NCBI GenBank assembly: GCA_028823995.1
Contig: JAPPFD010000037.1
Location: forward strand, 1-64,000
Length of the DNA: 64,000 bases
Direction of reading: 5' to 3'
Source: a bacterium
GTDB taxonomy: Bacteria; Actinomycetota; Acidimicrobiia; Spongiisociales; ZC4RG35
In this document: in pieces, positions 44,640 through 53,277 of the stretch
Layout of the letters: every line of letters begins with the position of its first letter
Numbering within the stretch: the stretch's first letter is position 1
Translations under genes and position numbers: made by a program
The notes under the pieces: generated by a model
Told to the model about the DNA's origin: nothing
Databases searched by the model: none
Seen by the model: only the letters and a program-made list of their open reading frames with translations

Positions 44640-44753
44640 TTATCCCGCCAGGAACGCCCATAGCACCACGGCGATGGTCACCGCCAGGGCGGCGGCCACC
44701 ATAACCAGGTCGGCGGTGGTCTTTCGCTGGGGGCGGAACGGATTGAATCCCAT
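44640..44753 (-). CDS. 37-residue single-pass membrane protein
   Basis: A short open frame reading MGFNPFRPQRKTTADLV... then one hydrophobic segment of about 20 residues ending LWAFLAG. A basic, proline-containing head plus one membrane helix is the layout of a small inner-membrane protein with the head inside. It ends four bases after the yraN stop on the other strand and starts 41 nt from the enoyl-CoA hydratase, divergently. I recall similar M-NPFR-rich small proteins in actinobacteria, but no function. Confidence 0.6.
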   Translation of the reverse strand: MGFNPFRPQRKTTADLVMVAAALAVTIAVVLWAFLAG

Positions 44754-44794
44754 CTGAGGACCCAACCTAGCGCGACGCTTTACCCTATGGAAAT

Positions 44795-45571
44795 ATGTGG
44801 CTCGAGACCGAGGATCGTGGACCGACGCGGATGCTGTGGCTGAACCGTCCCTTCCGCAAGAACGCCATCCCTCCCGAGGGATGGAGAGACCTGCAGGAAG
44901 CTTTCTACGCCTTTGAGCGTTCCTCCCAACGGGTACTGGTCATGTCGGGACGAGGGGGCGACTTCTGCGCCGGCGCCGATCTCGATCCGTCCGCCAGCCC
45001 CCGATCGGGCGGGGTGGTGGACGCCCAGCGCCGTTTGAAGGTGGTAGGGGACACCGCCGTGGCGCTTCATAAGCTGACCAAGCCCACCGTGGCGGCGGTG
45101 GACGGAGTGGCCGTGGGAGCGGGAATGAGTCTCGCCCTGGGATGTGATGTGGTGGTTGCCACCCACAGGGCACGGTTCTCGGCCATCTTCGCCCGCCGGG
45201 GCTTGAGCCTGGATATGGGCCTGAGCTGGTTGCTTCCCCGGCTGGCCGGCGCCCAGTTCGCCAAGGAGATCGCACTGTCGGGCCGGATGGTCTCCGCCGC
45301 CGAGGCGTTGGAGAGGGGGCTGGTGTGGGCAGTGGTGGACCCCGATCGGCTGGAGGAGCGGGCAGCCGAGGTGGCCGAGGGGTTTCTGGCGGGGGCGCCC
45401 CTGGCGCAGATGTTCATCAAGCAGGGACTTGATCGTTCCTGGGAGTTGTCTCTCGAAGAGGCGACGGCCTGGGAGGGACAGTCCCAGTCGATATGCCTGG
45501 GCACCGACGACCATCGAGAGGGAGTGGCCTCTTTTCTTCAAAAGCGGCCCCCGCGGTTCCGCGGTCGCTAA
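44795..45571 (+). CDS. Enoyl-CoA hydratase/isomerase family protein
   Basis: A 258-residue crotonase-fold protein. The oxyanion hole pieces are GRGGDFCAGADL and AAVDGVAVGAGMSLALGCDVVVAT. The position of the second catalytic Glu of true hydratases reads LSLDMGLSWLLPR, with Asp, as in many isomerases of the PaaG type, so hydration of crotonyl-CoA is doubtful. It sits in the place where rnhB is usual in actinobacteria. Confidence 0.85.
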   Translation: MWLETEDRGPTRMLWLNRPFRKNAIPPEGWRDLQEAFYAFERSSQRVLVMSGRGGDFCAGADLDPSASPRSGGVVDAQRRLKVVGDTAVALHKLTKPTVAAVDGVAVGAGMSLALGCDVVVATHRARFSAIFARRGLSLDMGLSWLLPRLAGAQFAKEIALSGRMVSAAEALERGLVWAVVDPDRLEERAAEVAEGFLAGAPLAQMFIKQGLDRSWELSLEEATAWEGQSQSICLGTDDHREGVASFLQKRPPRFRGR

Positions 45572-45678
45572 CTCGCCGGTTCCGGGTCGGCGCGGTCTTG
45601 TGAATCAAATTCGTTTGTCGCGGTAAAACCTGGAGAGGGGGGACAGCGAGGCCGGGGGTATCGCCCCATGCTGGTGGG

Positions 45679-47145
45679 GTGAGCACACGGGTGTATTCGG
45701 CGGCGATGACAGGGGCGACGCCCCGGCCGGTAAGCGTTGAAGTCCATCTGGGCAAGACCCGCTCCAAGTTCGGTCTGGTGGGACTGCCCGATACGGCGGT
45801 GAGAGAGGCCCGCTACCGCGTCAGGGCCGCCATGGCCTCATCCGGATATGAGATGCCCCGGAGCGAGGTGACCGTGAACCTTGCGCCGGCCGATCTTCCC
45901 AAGGCCGGATCGGCCTTCGACCTTCCCATCGCCTTGGGGGTGCTGATCGCTGACGGGAAGGTCTCGATCAGGCACCCGGGAGTGGTGGCAGTGGGGGAAC
46001 TGGCGTTGGATGGGCGGGTCAGATCGTGCCGCGGCGTCTTGGCGGCCACCCTGGTGGCGGTCCGCCAAGGCATTCCCTGCATAGTGCCCCGGGAGATGGC
46101 GGAGGAGGCGGCATTGGTGCCGGCGGTGGATGTCTATGCAGTGGACCGGCTGGCCGAGGCGGTAAGTGCGTTGGAGGGGAGGAGTGCTCCCTCCTCCCGC
46201 CGGACGCCCGAGGCGCCCAAGCTCTCCGTCCCGGACATGGCGGACGTGCGCGGTCAGGAGTTCGCCCGGAGAGGCGTGGAGATTGCCGCGGCCGGTCGTC
46301 ACCACCTCCTCATGTCCGGTCCTCCCGGAATGGGAAAGACGATGCTCGCCAAGCGGCTTCCCGGGATCCTTCCCCGCTTCACGGGGGAGGAGGAGATGGA
46401 GGTGGCGTGTGTCTGGGCGGCGGCAAACCGTCGCCGCCCGGTTCGGGTCCGGCCGTTCCGCGCTCCTCATCACACGGCTTCGGTGGCAGGGCTCCTGGGC
46501 GGGGGGAGCGGGATCCCGACGCCGGGAGATCTCTCTCTGGCTCATCACGGAGTGTTGTTCCTGGACGAGTTGGGGGAGTTCCCGGCTCATCTCATCGACG
46601 CGCTTCGCCAGCCCTTGGAGGATGGATTGGTCACCATCACCCGCAGGGGGGTATCGGTGACTTTTCCCTGCCGGGCGCTGGTGGTCGCCGCCACCAACCC
46701 CTGCCCGTGCGGCTGGTCGAACGACACCGTGCGACAGTGCCGATGTTCCCCGGCTTCGGTGGAACGCTACCGGCGTCGGCTCTCGGGTCCACTGCTGGAC
46801 CGCTTCGACGTACGTGTATTCCTGGGGCGAATGGAGAAGGGGGAGATGACCGGGAATCCCGGGGAGCCCAGCGAGGCTGTGCGGAAGAGAGTCGAGAGGG
46901 CGCGGGAGATCCAGGCCCGACGCGGCGGGCTCAACGGAGACCTGTCCCCGGCTGCCCTGGACGCTCTTGCGTGGAGCGGCAAGGCCAAGCGAGTACTGGC
47001 GGGAAACATCGACCGGGGCAACCTCACCGGCCGGGGCTATGACCGGGTACGGCGGGTAGCCAGGACCCTCGCCGACCTAGGAGGATCGGAGCGGGTGGAG
47101 AGCGTCCACGTGCTGGAAGCTCTTTCCTACCGAACCGGGGTTTGA
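45679..47145 (+). CDS. comM: ComM/YifB family magnesium chelatase-like ATPase
   Basis: A 488-residue AAA+ protein. An N-terminal ChlI-like domain (VEVHLGKTRSKFGLVGLPDTAVREARYRV, read in parts) precedes the ATPase with GPPGMGKTMLAKRLPGILP, FRAPHHTASVAGLLGGG, LFLDELGEFP and NPCPCGW with further Cys. ComM is a helicase that drives branch migration when transformed DNA enters the chromosome. Next to dprA, which acts in the same process; TTGA overlap joins the two. Confidence 0.9.
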   Translation: MSTRVYSAAMTGATPRPVSVEVHLGKTRSKFGLVGLPDTAVREARYRVRAAMASSGYEMPRSEVTVNLAPADLPKAGSAFDLPIALGVLIADGKVSIRHPGVVAVGELALDGRVRSCRGVLAATLVAVRQGIPCIVPREMAEEAALVPAVDVYAVDRLAEAVSALEGRSAPSSRRTPEAPKLSVPDMADVRGQEFARRGVEIAAAGRHHLLMSGPPGMGKTMLAKRLPGILPRFTGEEEMEVACVWAAANRRRPVRVRPFRAPHHTASVAGLLGGGSGIPTPGDLSLAHHGVLFLDELGEFPAHLIDALRQPLEDGLVTITRRGVSVTFPCRALVVAATNPCPCGWSNDTVRQCRCSPASVERYRRRLSGPLLDRFDVRVFLGRMEKGEMTGNPGEPSEAVRKRVERAREIQARRGGLNGDLSPAALDALAWSGKAKRVLAGNIDRGNLTGRGYDRVRRVARTLADLGGSERVESVHVLEALSYRTGV

Positions 47146-48233
47146 GCCCGAAGGCGCCCCCGGTCCCGTACTTCTCCCACCGGCTGCGTCTGGCCTATTC
47201 GGGACTGCATCCCGAGCGGATTCACAGCCTGGTGAAAGCCTCCGACCCGGCGGGGGCGGTGCGGAGGATCGAGGCGGGCAGGGTCAGGGTCTCCCCGGCC
47301 GCGCGTGAAGCGGTCGGGATCCCGGCCGAGCGGCGCATGGAGGAACTTGCCTCCTCGGGCCTCTCGGTGGCGCTGTTGGGCACGGATTCCTACCCTCCCT
47401 GGCTGGCCGCCATCCCCGACCCGCCCGATCTGCTCTTCGTCAGGGGAGTCCTCCCGACGTCGCCGGGGGTGGCGGTGGTGGGATCCAGAAGAGCAACCCG
47501 CTATGGCGTCAACCTTGCCAAGGCCGCCGGCGCGGCAGTGGCGCGGCGCGGCGCGGTGGTGGTCAGTGGATTGGCGCGTGGGATAGATGGGGCCGCGCAT
47601 CAAGGGGTGGTGGAAGCCGGAGGTCGGGGAGTAGCGGTTCTGGGATGCGGTCTCGACCGGTGGTATCCGGTCTCTCATCGGCGGCTGGGGGAGGCGCTCT
47701 TGGAGAACGGTGGGGGCGTGGTGACCGAGTACCCGCCCGGGACCGTTCCCGAGCCGTGGCGGTTTCCGGTGCGAAACAGGATCATCACCGGTCTGTCCCG
47801 GGTGGTTCTGGTGGTGGAGGCGGCGGCGGGAGGGGGAGCCCTGATCAGCGCCCGGTTGGGCCTTGAGCAGGGACGGGAGGTGCTTGCCGTCCCCGGAGAC
47901 GTCAACCGGGCAACTTCCCGTGGTTGCAACGAACTGATCCGAGATGGGGCCATGCCGGTGTTGGGAACCGCTGACCTGTTGGACTTGCTGGAGCAGGAGG
48001 GCATTGTCAGTCCGATCGGGGCCGGTCACCAGGGGTCCGCACCGGACGACGCAGAGGGAGGCTTGGTAGAAGCAATTGGAGAGGCCGGCGCCACCTTGGA
48101 AGTCTTGGCCGAGCGGATGGGATGGCCCCTCACCCGACTGCTGGTGAGCATCGGGGAACTGGAATCGGAGGGACGCATCTCCCGGGAAAGCGGAGTTATC
48201 CGGCTGAGGAAGGAACATGGGAGGGACGGGTAG
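47142..48233 (+). CDS. dprA: DNA-processing protein DprA
   Basis: Loads RecA on incoming single-stranded DNA. The 363 residues contain the Rossmann core VAVVGSRRATRYG, VVVSGLARGIDGAAHQG, GCGLDRWYPVSH, PVRNRIITGLSRVVLVVEAA and GALISARLGLEQGREVLAVPGDV, then a C-terminal winged-helix domain (about residue 300 on). The start is TTG 47142 within the comM stop. Confidence 0.93.
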   Translation: MSPKAPPVPYFSHRLRLAYSGLHPERIHSLVKASDPAGAVRRIEAGRVRVSPAAREAVGIPAERRMEELASSGLSVALLGTDSYPPWLAAIPDPPDLLFVRGVLPTSPGVAVVGSRRATRYGVNLAKAAGAAVARRGAVVVSGLARGIDGAAHQGVVEAGGRGVAVLGCGLDRWYPVSHRRLGEALLENGGGVVTEYPPGTVPEPWRFPVRNRIITGLSRVVLVVEAAAGGGALISARLGLEQGREVLAVPGDVNRATSRGCNELIRDGAMPVLGTADLLDLLEQEGIVSPIGAGHQGSAPDDAEGGLVEAIGEAGATLEVLAERMGWPLTRLLVSIGELESEGRISRESGVIRLRKEHGRDG

Positions 48234-48343
48234 GCGGAGGAATGGATTCGTCAGCCGCCGCGCAAAGGGTGGACGAAGGGCCGGAAGGCCGGGCTCTCAT
48301 AAAACCCTGCCCTTGACTCGGAGCGGTTCGTAGCATTGGGTGG

Positions 48344-49237
48344 GTGGCTGGTGTTTCTGTCCTGCCCGAGTGGGCCAAAGAGGACGTGGAGGCGTATCTG
48401 GGCCGCCTCGCGCGCCAACGGCGACTCTCCGGGCACACGGTGAACGCTTACCGGGGAGACATTACCCAATTCCTTGTCCTGTGCGCCAAGGTTGGGCGCC
48501 GTTCACTGGGGGAGATCGAACGGAATGACTTCCGACGGTTTTTCGCCTACCTGAACACCCGCGGGTTCGCCCGGTCCTCGGTGGTCCGAAAGGGATCGTC
48601 CATTCGCGCCTTCTTCGGGGACCTCCACCAACGGGGTCGCATTCCCTTCAACCCTGCCGGCGCACTGCCGGTTCCGAAAGCGGGCTCTCGCCTGCCGGTG
48701 GCCCTCCCGGAGAGGCAGCTGTCGGACGCCATCGAGGCTGTGGATGGCTCGGCGCCGGTCGACTTGAGGGACCGAGCCATCCTGGAACTGGCTTATGCCT
48801 CGGGGCTCAGGGTCTCCGAACTGGCCGAGCTAACGGTCCCGCAGGTCGAGGGAAGAGACCTGATAGTGGTATCGGGGAAGGGAGGGAAAGACCGCGCCAC
48901 GCCCGTCGGGATCCCCGCTCAACGGGCCATTGGCCGCTGGCTGGAGGAGGGACGCCCCGCACTGGCCCGAGCGCACGCCGGAGAGGCACTGTTCGTGGGC
49001 GTGAGAGGTGGGCGACTGGACCCCCGTCAGATCAGGCGCGTGGTACGTTCCCGGCTGGGGAGTTTCCCTCATGCCCTCCGCCATTCATTCGCCACCCATC
49101 TCATAGAGGGAGGGGCCGACCTTCGCAGTGTCCAGGAACTGCTGGGCCACGCCAGTTTGGGCACCACTCAGGTATACACCAGCGTCAGCAACCGGCACCT
49201 CCGCTCCACTCACCACCGCACACATCCCCGAGCCTGA
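48344..49237 (+). CDS. xerC: Tyrosine recombinase XerC
   Basis: Resolves chromosome dimers at dif together with XerD. The 297 residues have a SAM-like N-terminal domain (LSGHTVNAYRGDITQFL) and the catalytic set Arg (YASGLRVSELAEL), Lys (VSGKGGKDR), His-x-x-Arg (HALRHSFATHL), His (LGHASLGTTQVYT) and Tyr. Its place between dprA and rpsB matches actinobacterial chromosomes and argues for XerC rather than a phage integrase. Confidence 0.92.
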   Translation: MAGVSVLPEWAKEDVEAYLGRLARQRRLSGHTVNAYRGDITQFLVLCAKVGRRSLGEIERNDFRRFFAYLNTRGFARSSVVRKGSSIRAFFGDLHQRGRIPFNPAGALPVPKAGSRLPVALPERQLSDAIEAVDGSAPVDLRDRAILELAYASGLRVSELAELTVPQVEGRDLIVVSGKGGKDRATPVGIPAQRAIGRWLEEGRPALARAHAGEALFVGVRGGRLDPRQIRRVVRSRLGSFPHALRHSFATHLIEGGADLRSVQELLGHASLGTTQVYTSVSNRHLRSTHHRTHPRA

Positions 49238-49313
49238 CGAGGGGACCGCTGAGACTCGGGCCATGAACCGCCGGAGAGGGGCGGGTCGGTTTCCCTCTCC
49301 TTCAGCGGCGTTG

Positions 49314-49462
49314 TAAAATGCTCATGGCAACGTCACAGGCCTGTTTCGTCCACTGGTCGGGAAAGTCTTCACGGTCTTTCCTGTGGGGCGGGCGCCCCTC
49401 TTGCGGGCGCCGACCGGAGAATCCGGACAGCGGGCCGAGGAAAAACCAGGAAGGAGTGGTAT
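49314..49462 (+). promoter_or_regulatory. Promoter -10 and structured leader of the rpsB operon
   Basis: TAAAAT (49314-49319) is a good -10 box about 145 nt before rpsB; the -35 at TTCCCT (17 nt earlier) is poor. The leader contains the direct repeat GCGGGCGCC (49388-49396 and 49403-49411), and GGCGCCC (49391-49397) can pair with GGGCGCC (49405-49411). rpsB leaders are often bound by S2 for feedback control. AAGGAG stands 8 nt before the ATG. Confidence 0.5.
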
Positions 49463-50209
49463 ATGACGGCTACCACCATGAAAGACCTGATCGATGCCGG
49501 TCTCCATTTCGGCCATGAGACCCGCCGGTGGAACCCCAAGATGGCCCCCTACCTGTGGGGTCAGTCCAACGGCATCCACATAATCGACCTTCGGCAGACT
49601 GTTCGCCTGCTGGACGATGCGATCGGCTTCGTTCGCCAAGCGGTAGCCGACGGCGGGAAAATCCTCTTCATCGGCACGAAGAAGCAGGCCCGCAACAGCA
49701 TCGCCCAGCACGCCGAGTCGGCGGGCATGCCGTATGTCAATTTCCGGTGGCTGGGAGGCATGCTCACCAACTTCCAGACCATTCGACAGCGGATTTCCTA
49801 CATGAAGGAACTGGAATCGGAGGAAAACAGCGGAGAGATGCAGTCTCGTCCCAAGAAGGAGAGACTTCGACTCAGGAGAGATCTCGAGAAACTCCGCCGA
49901 AGCCTGGGAGGAGTGAGAGATCTCCAAGAATTGCCGGCCGGGGTGTTCGTGATCGACGTCAACGCCGAGGAGACCGCGGTGCGGGAGGCGGTCCGTCTGG
50001 GGATTCCCATCGTGGCTTTGGTTGACTCGAATTGCAACCCCGAGCCAATAACCTATGTGATACCCGGCAACGACGACGCCATCCGTTCCGCCGAATTGCT
50101 CTGTTCCCTGGTAGCGGGCGCATGCCAGGAAGGAAGAGAGATGGCGAAGAAGAAGGGATCCTCCTCGGAGGGTCCGGCGCCAGGATCCCGAGCAAGGAGC
50201 GGCAGATAG
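49463..50209 (+). CDS. rpsB: Ribosomal protein S2
   Basis: Small-subunit protein, 248 residues. LIDAGLHFGHETRRWNPKMAPY is the diagnostic start; later FIGTKKQARNSI, RWLGGMLTNFQTI, and PAGVFVIDVNAEETAVREA with the helical coiled insertion (residues about 105-155) between. The final 25 residues are a basic, low-complexity tail. tsf follows with one base overlap. Confidence 0.96.
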   Translation: MTATTMKDLIDAGLHFGHETRRWNPKMAPYLWGQSNGIHIIDLRQTVRLLDDAIGFVRQAVADGGKILFIGTKKQARNSIAQHAESAGMPYVNFRWLGGMLTNFQTIRQRISYMKELESEENSGEMQSRPKKERLRLRRDLEKLRRSLGGVRDLQELPAGVFVIDVNAEETAVREAVRLGIPIVALVDSNCNPEPITYVIPGNDDAIRSAELLCSLVAGACQEGREMAKKKGSSSEGPAPGSRARSGR

Positions 50210-50829
50210 TGGCTGAGTTCACAGCCAAGGACGTCCAGCGTCTACGGAGACGGGCCGGAGTGGGAATGATGGACGCCAAGAAAGCCCTCGTCGAGGCGGG
50301 CGGGGACATGGACAAAGCCCATGATCTTCTCCGGGAGCAGGGCCTCGCCCAAGCGGCCAAGCGGGCCGATCGCGACGCCAACGAGGGAACGGTCGGGAGT
50401 TATCTTCACCATCAATCCGGCCATCCGGTGATGGGTGTCTTGATCGAGTTGGCCTGCGAAACCGACTTCGTCGCCAAGAGCCCGGAATTCAATGAGGTTG
50501 CCAACGACATCGCCATGCATGTCTCGTGGTCGGCGCCACGCTGGATCGAGCGGTACGAGGTTCCCGAAGACGTGCTCTCGCATGAGCGTGACCTCATCGC
50601 GCGCAGCGCGCGGACCGAGGGCAAGCCTGACGCGGTCATTCCCAGGATCGTGGACGGCCGCATGGAGAAGTTCTTTGTCGAAAACGTTCTCACCGAGCAG
50701 GAGTTCGTCAACTCCCAGAAGTACGAGGGAACGGTAGGAGACATGGTGAAGACCCTGGCCGCGCGGGTGGGCGAGAACGTCAAGATCCGCCGGGTGGCGC
50801 GACTGGCGGTAGGTGAGCAGGAATCCTGA
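50209..50829 (+). CDS. tsf: Elongation factor Ts
   Basis: Nucleotide exchange factor for EF-Tu. 206 residues, the short form. [37 protein letters not shown] is the UBA-like N-terminal domain; [15 protein letters not shown] is the EF-Tu contact signature. GTG 50209 shares its G with the rpsB TAG, with AAGGAGC 8 nt before. The frame is open further upstream inside rpsB, but that part is not homologous. Confidence 0.95.
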   Translation: MAEFTAKDVQRLRRRAGVGMMDAKKALVEAGGDMDKAHDLLREQGLAQAAKRADRDANEGTVGSYLHHQSGHPVMGVLIELACETDFVAKSPEFNEVANDIAMHVSWSAPRWIERYEVPEDVLSHERDLIARSARTEGKPDAVIPRIVDGRMEKFFVENVLTEQEFVNSQKYEGTVGDMVKTLAARVGENVKIRRVARLAVGEQES

Positions 50830-51539
50830 TGACCTCCTCCCGCCGGGTCCTTCTCAAGCTGTCGGGGGAGGCGTTCTGCGAACAGGAGGGAGGGTTCGGG
50901 ATCGATCCTGCCACAGTTGCGACCCTGGCTGGGGAGATAAGCAAGGCGCGGGAGATCGGAACCGAGATCTCGGTGGTGGTGGGAGGGGGGAACTTCTTCC
51001 GCGGCACCGCCCTGGCCGCCCGGGGCCTCGATCCCGCCACCGCTGATTACATGGGGATGCTCGCCACGGTGATGAACGGCTTGGCGCTGCGTGACGCCTT
51101 GGAGAAGCACGGGATGACCACCCGGGTTATGAGCGCCATCACGATGCGGCAGGTCAGCGAGCCGTACATCCGCAACCGTGCGGTGCGCCACCTCGAGAAG
51201 GGACGGATCGTCATCTTCGTGGCCGGGACCGGCAACCCGTTCTTCACAACCGACACCACCGCTGCGCTGCGGGCAATAGAGATCGGAGCGGAAGTGGTGC
51301 TGAAAGCCAGCAAGGTGGACGGTGTGTACAGTGCCGATCCTCACCTCGACTCCTCCGCCCGGCTGTTGGAGTCCGCTTCCTACATGGATGTCATCTCACA
51401 GAACCTCAAGGTGATGGATATGACCGCGATTACGCTGTGTCGGGAGCACGGCCTCCCTATCGTTGTATTTGATATGTCCGGACCAGGCAATGTGTACCGG
51501 GCCCTGATCGGCGAGCCGCTCGGCACCAGGGTGGGCTAG
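50829..51539 (+). CDS. pyrH: UMP kinase
   Basis: Phosphorylates UMP to UDP. The 236-residue amino-acid-kinase fold shows [53 protein letters not shown] and [18 protein letters not shown] 50829 overlaps the tsf TGA by one base. Confidence 0.96.
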   Translation: MTSSRRVLLKLSGEAFCEQEGGFGIDPATVATLAGEISKAREIGTEISVVVGGGNFFRGTALAARGLDPATADYMGMLATVMNGLALRDALEKHGMTTRVMSAITMRQVSEPYIRNRAVRHLEKGRIVIFVAGTGNPFFTTDTTAALRAIEIGAEVVLKASKVDGVYSADPHLDSSARLLESASYMDVISQNLKVMDMTAITLCREHGLPIVVFDMSGPGNVYRALIGEPLGTRVG

Positions 51540-51548
51540 GAAGTTCTC

Positions 51549-52100
51549 ATGATCGACGAGGTTCTGGAGGAAGCCAATCTCCTGATGGAGAGCTCCGTGG
51601 AATTCGTGACCGGGCAATTCGCGGTGGTGCGAACCGGTCGGGCCAATCCTCAGATCGTCCAGAACCTGCGGGTCAACTACTACGGCGCCTCCCTTCCCCT
51701 CCAGCAGCTTGCCAACTTCACGGTTCCTGATCCACGGCTCCTGGTGATCCACCCATACGACAAGAGCGCCATCCCCGAGATAGAGAAGGCGCTCCACGGT
51801 TCGAATCTCGGGATCAACCCCGCTAACGACGGGGTGGTGATCAGGTTGGCCTTCCCGCCCCTGACCGAGGAACGCCGGATGGAGTTGATTCGCATAGTTC
51901 GCCGGCAGGCGGAAGACGGCAGGGTATCCATCCGGAACGTCCGTCGCGGGGCAAAGTCAGACTTGGAAGCCCTCAAGGGGTTATGCTCGGATGACGACCT
52001 TCACCGTGCCGAGAGGCAGCTTCAGGACCTGACCGATCAGACCGTAAAGCAAGTGGATGAGCTGCTGAGGCGCAAGGAAGCCGAGTTGCTGGAGGTATAG
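51549..52100 (+). CDS. frr: Ribosome recycling factor
   Basis: Splits post-termination ribosomes together with EF-G. 183 residues: VVRTGRANPQIVQNLRVNYYGASLPLQQLANF (read in two pieces), PYDKSAIPEIEKALHGSNLGINP, and the PPLTEERRMELIRIVRRQAEDGRVSIRNVRR hinge region, ending in a long helix. Nine bases after pyrH. Confidence 0.95.
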   Translation: MIDEVLEEANLLMESSVEFVTGQFAVVRTGRANPQIVQNLRVNYYGASLPLQQLANFTVPDPRLLVIHPYDKSAIPEIEKALHGSNLGINPANDGVVIRLAFPPLTEERRMELIRIVRRQAEDGRVSIRNVRRGAKSDLEALKGLCSDDDLHRAERQLQDLTDQTVKQVDELLRRKEAELLEV

Positions 52101-52107
52101 CGGGTAA

Positions 52108-53220
52108 ATGAAACCGCCGGACACCACCTGGGTCCCCGACTGGGAGCCTGACGAGGAACCGACCCCCATCAGACCGGTGCGACGGACGGAGTCCGGCGAA
52201 CCCGATCCGGTCTTGACGGGAGAGAGTGTCTTCGACAGCCGCACGACCCAGCATCAGGCCCTGGCCGAGGAAGTGATGGAGGCCGAAGCCAAAGAGCACC
52301 GCCAGCAGGCGGTGGCGGCGGCCATCCCTGGTGTCGAGTCGGGGATGCTGGGCTTCGAAGATGTGACGGGACGGACCGGGATGGCAACCGAAGACGTCGA
52401 GGCGGCGGAGCAGGCCCAGTCATCGGACGTCGTCACACGGATCGTCAGCGCAATGGTGATGGTGGGAGTGGTGATTATCGCTCTCTACCTGGGCGAGGCA
52501 TGGCTGACCGGCTTGATATTGGTGGCCATGGGCCTGGGACTGGTCGAGTTCTATATGGCCGTCCGGTCCGTCGGTTACCGGCCCATGGCCCTGTTGGGAC
52601 TGATCGGGGTGTTGGGAGCGGGAGTCGGAGCACACATGTCGGGACTGGGATCGATGGGAGGGGTGCTGGCGGGGGCGGTGGCATTGATATTGCTTTTCTA
52701 TGCTGCGGCCTCGCGCAGGATGGCCGTGGAGAATGCCACCCTGACCCTGCTCGGGATGATCTGGATATCCCTTCTTTCCTATGCCGTGGTGATAGGCCGA
52801 GCCGAAGACGGAGTAGCGCTACTGGTTTGGGTGTTGCTATTGAACTCGGTATTCGACACAGCGGCGTTTGTGGTGGGCCGGGCGCTGGGGAGCCGGCCAT
52901 TATCCCCGTCCCTTTCGGCCAAGAAGACTCTGGAGGGTTTGATGGGAGGAGTGGTAGCCACCTTCGCCATCGCCGCCATCTTCTCCACTCTGCCCACCTT
53001 TTCGGTTCTCACTCTCTTTCAGGCGCTGTACCTGGCGGCGGTCGTCTCGGTGCTTGCCCCTCTCGGAGACGGCATGGAGTCGGCCGTAAAGCGGTCGATC
53101 GGCCTCAAGGACATGAGTTCCCTCCTTCCCGGGCACGGCGGCATACTGGACCGCATCGATGGTTTGTTGCTGGTGTTGCCGGGCGCCTATTACCTGTTTT
53201 CGGTGTTTGACTACCTCTAG
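52108..53220 (+). CDS. cdsA: Phosphatidate cytidylyltransferase with long N-terminal extension
   Basis: Makes CDP-diacylglycerol for phospholipids. The C-terminal 260 residues hold about eight membrane segments and end with the CdsA signature SAVKRSIGLKDMSSLLPGHGGILDRIDG (read in parts). The first 105 residues are polar, Pro/Glu-rich and probably disordered on the cytoplasmic side. ATG 52108 follows frr by 7 nt. Later ATGs exist, but none has a ribosome site at the domain edge, so the extension is likely translated. Confidence 0.9.
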   Translation: MKPPDTTWVPDWEPDEEPTPIRPVRRTESGEPDPVLTGESVFDSRTTQHQALAEEVMEAEAKEHRQQAVAAAIPGVESGMLGFEDVTGRTGMATEDVEAAEQAQSSDVVTRIVSAMVMVGVVIIALYLGEAWLTGLILVAMGLGLVEFYMAVRSVGYRPMALLGLIGVLGAGVGAHMSGLGSMGGVLAGAVALILLFYAAASRRMAVENATLTLLGMIWISLLSYAVVIGRAEDGVALLVWVLLLNSVFDTAAFVVGRALGSRPLSPSLSAKKTLEGLMGGVVATFAIAAIFSTLPTFSVLTLFQALYLAAVVSVLAPLGDGMESAVKRSIGLKDMSSLLPGHGGILDRIDGLLLVLPGAYYLFSVFDYL

Positions 53221-53277
53221 GGGCCCACTTCTTCCCCGGTTTGGTATGCTCGGCCTGACCGGAAGGGAGGCGTTTTA

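Noticed and set aside
48344-49237. Phage integrase or integrative element
   Set aside because: Tyrosine recombinase lies between dprA and rpsB as XerC does in actinobacteria; no attachment repeats, tRNA or phage genes nearby.
49318-49518. Upstream frame of 66 codons overlapping rpsB
   Set aside because: Starts in the -10 box of the likely rpsB promoter, has no ribosome site and runs into rpsB out of frame.
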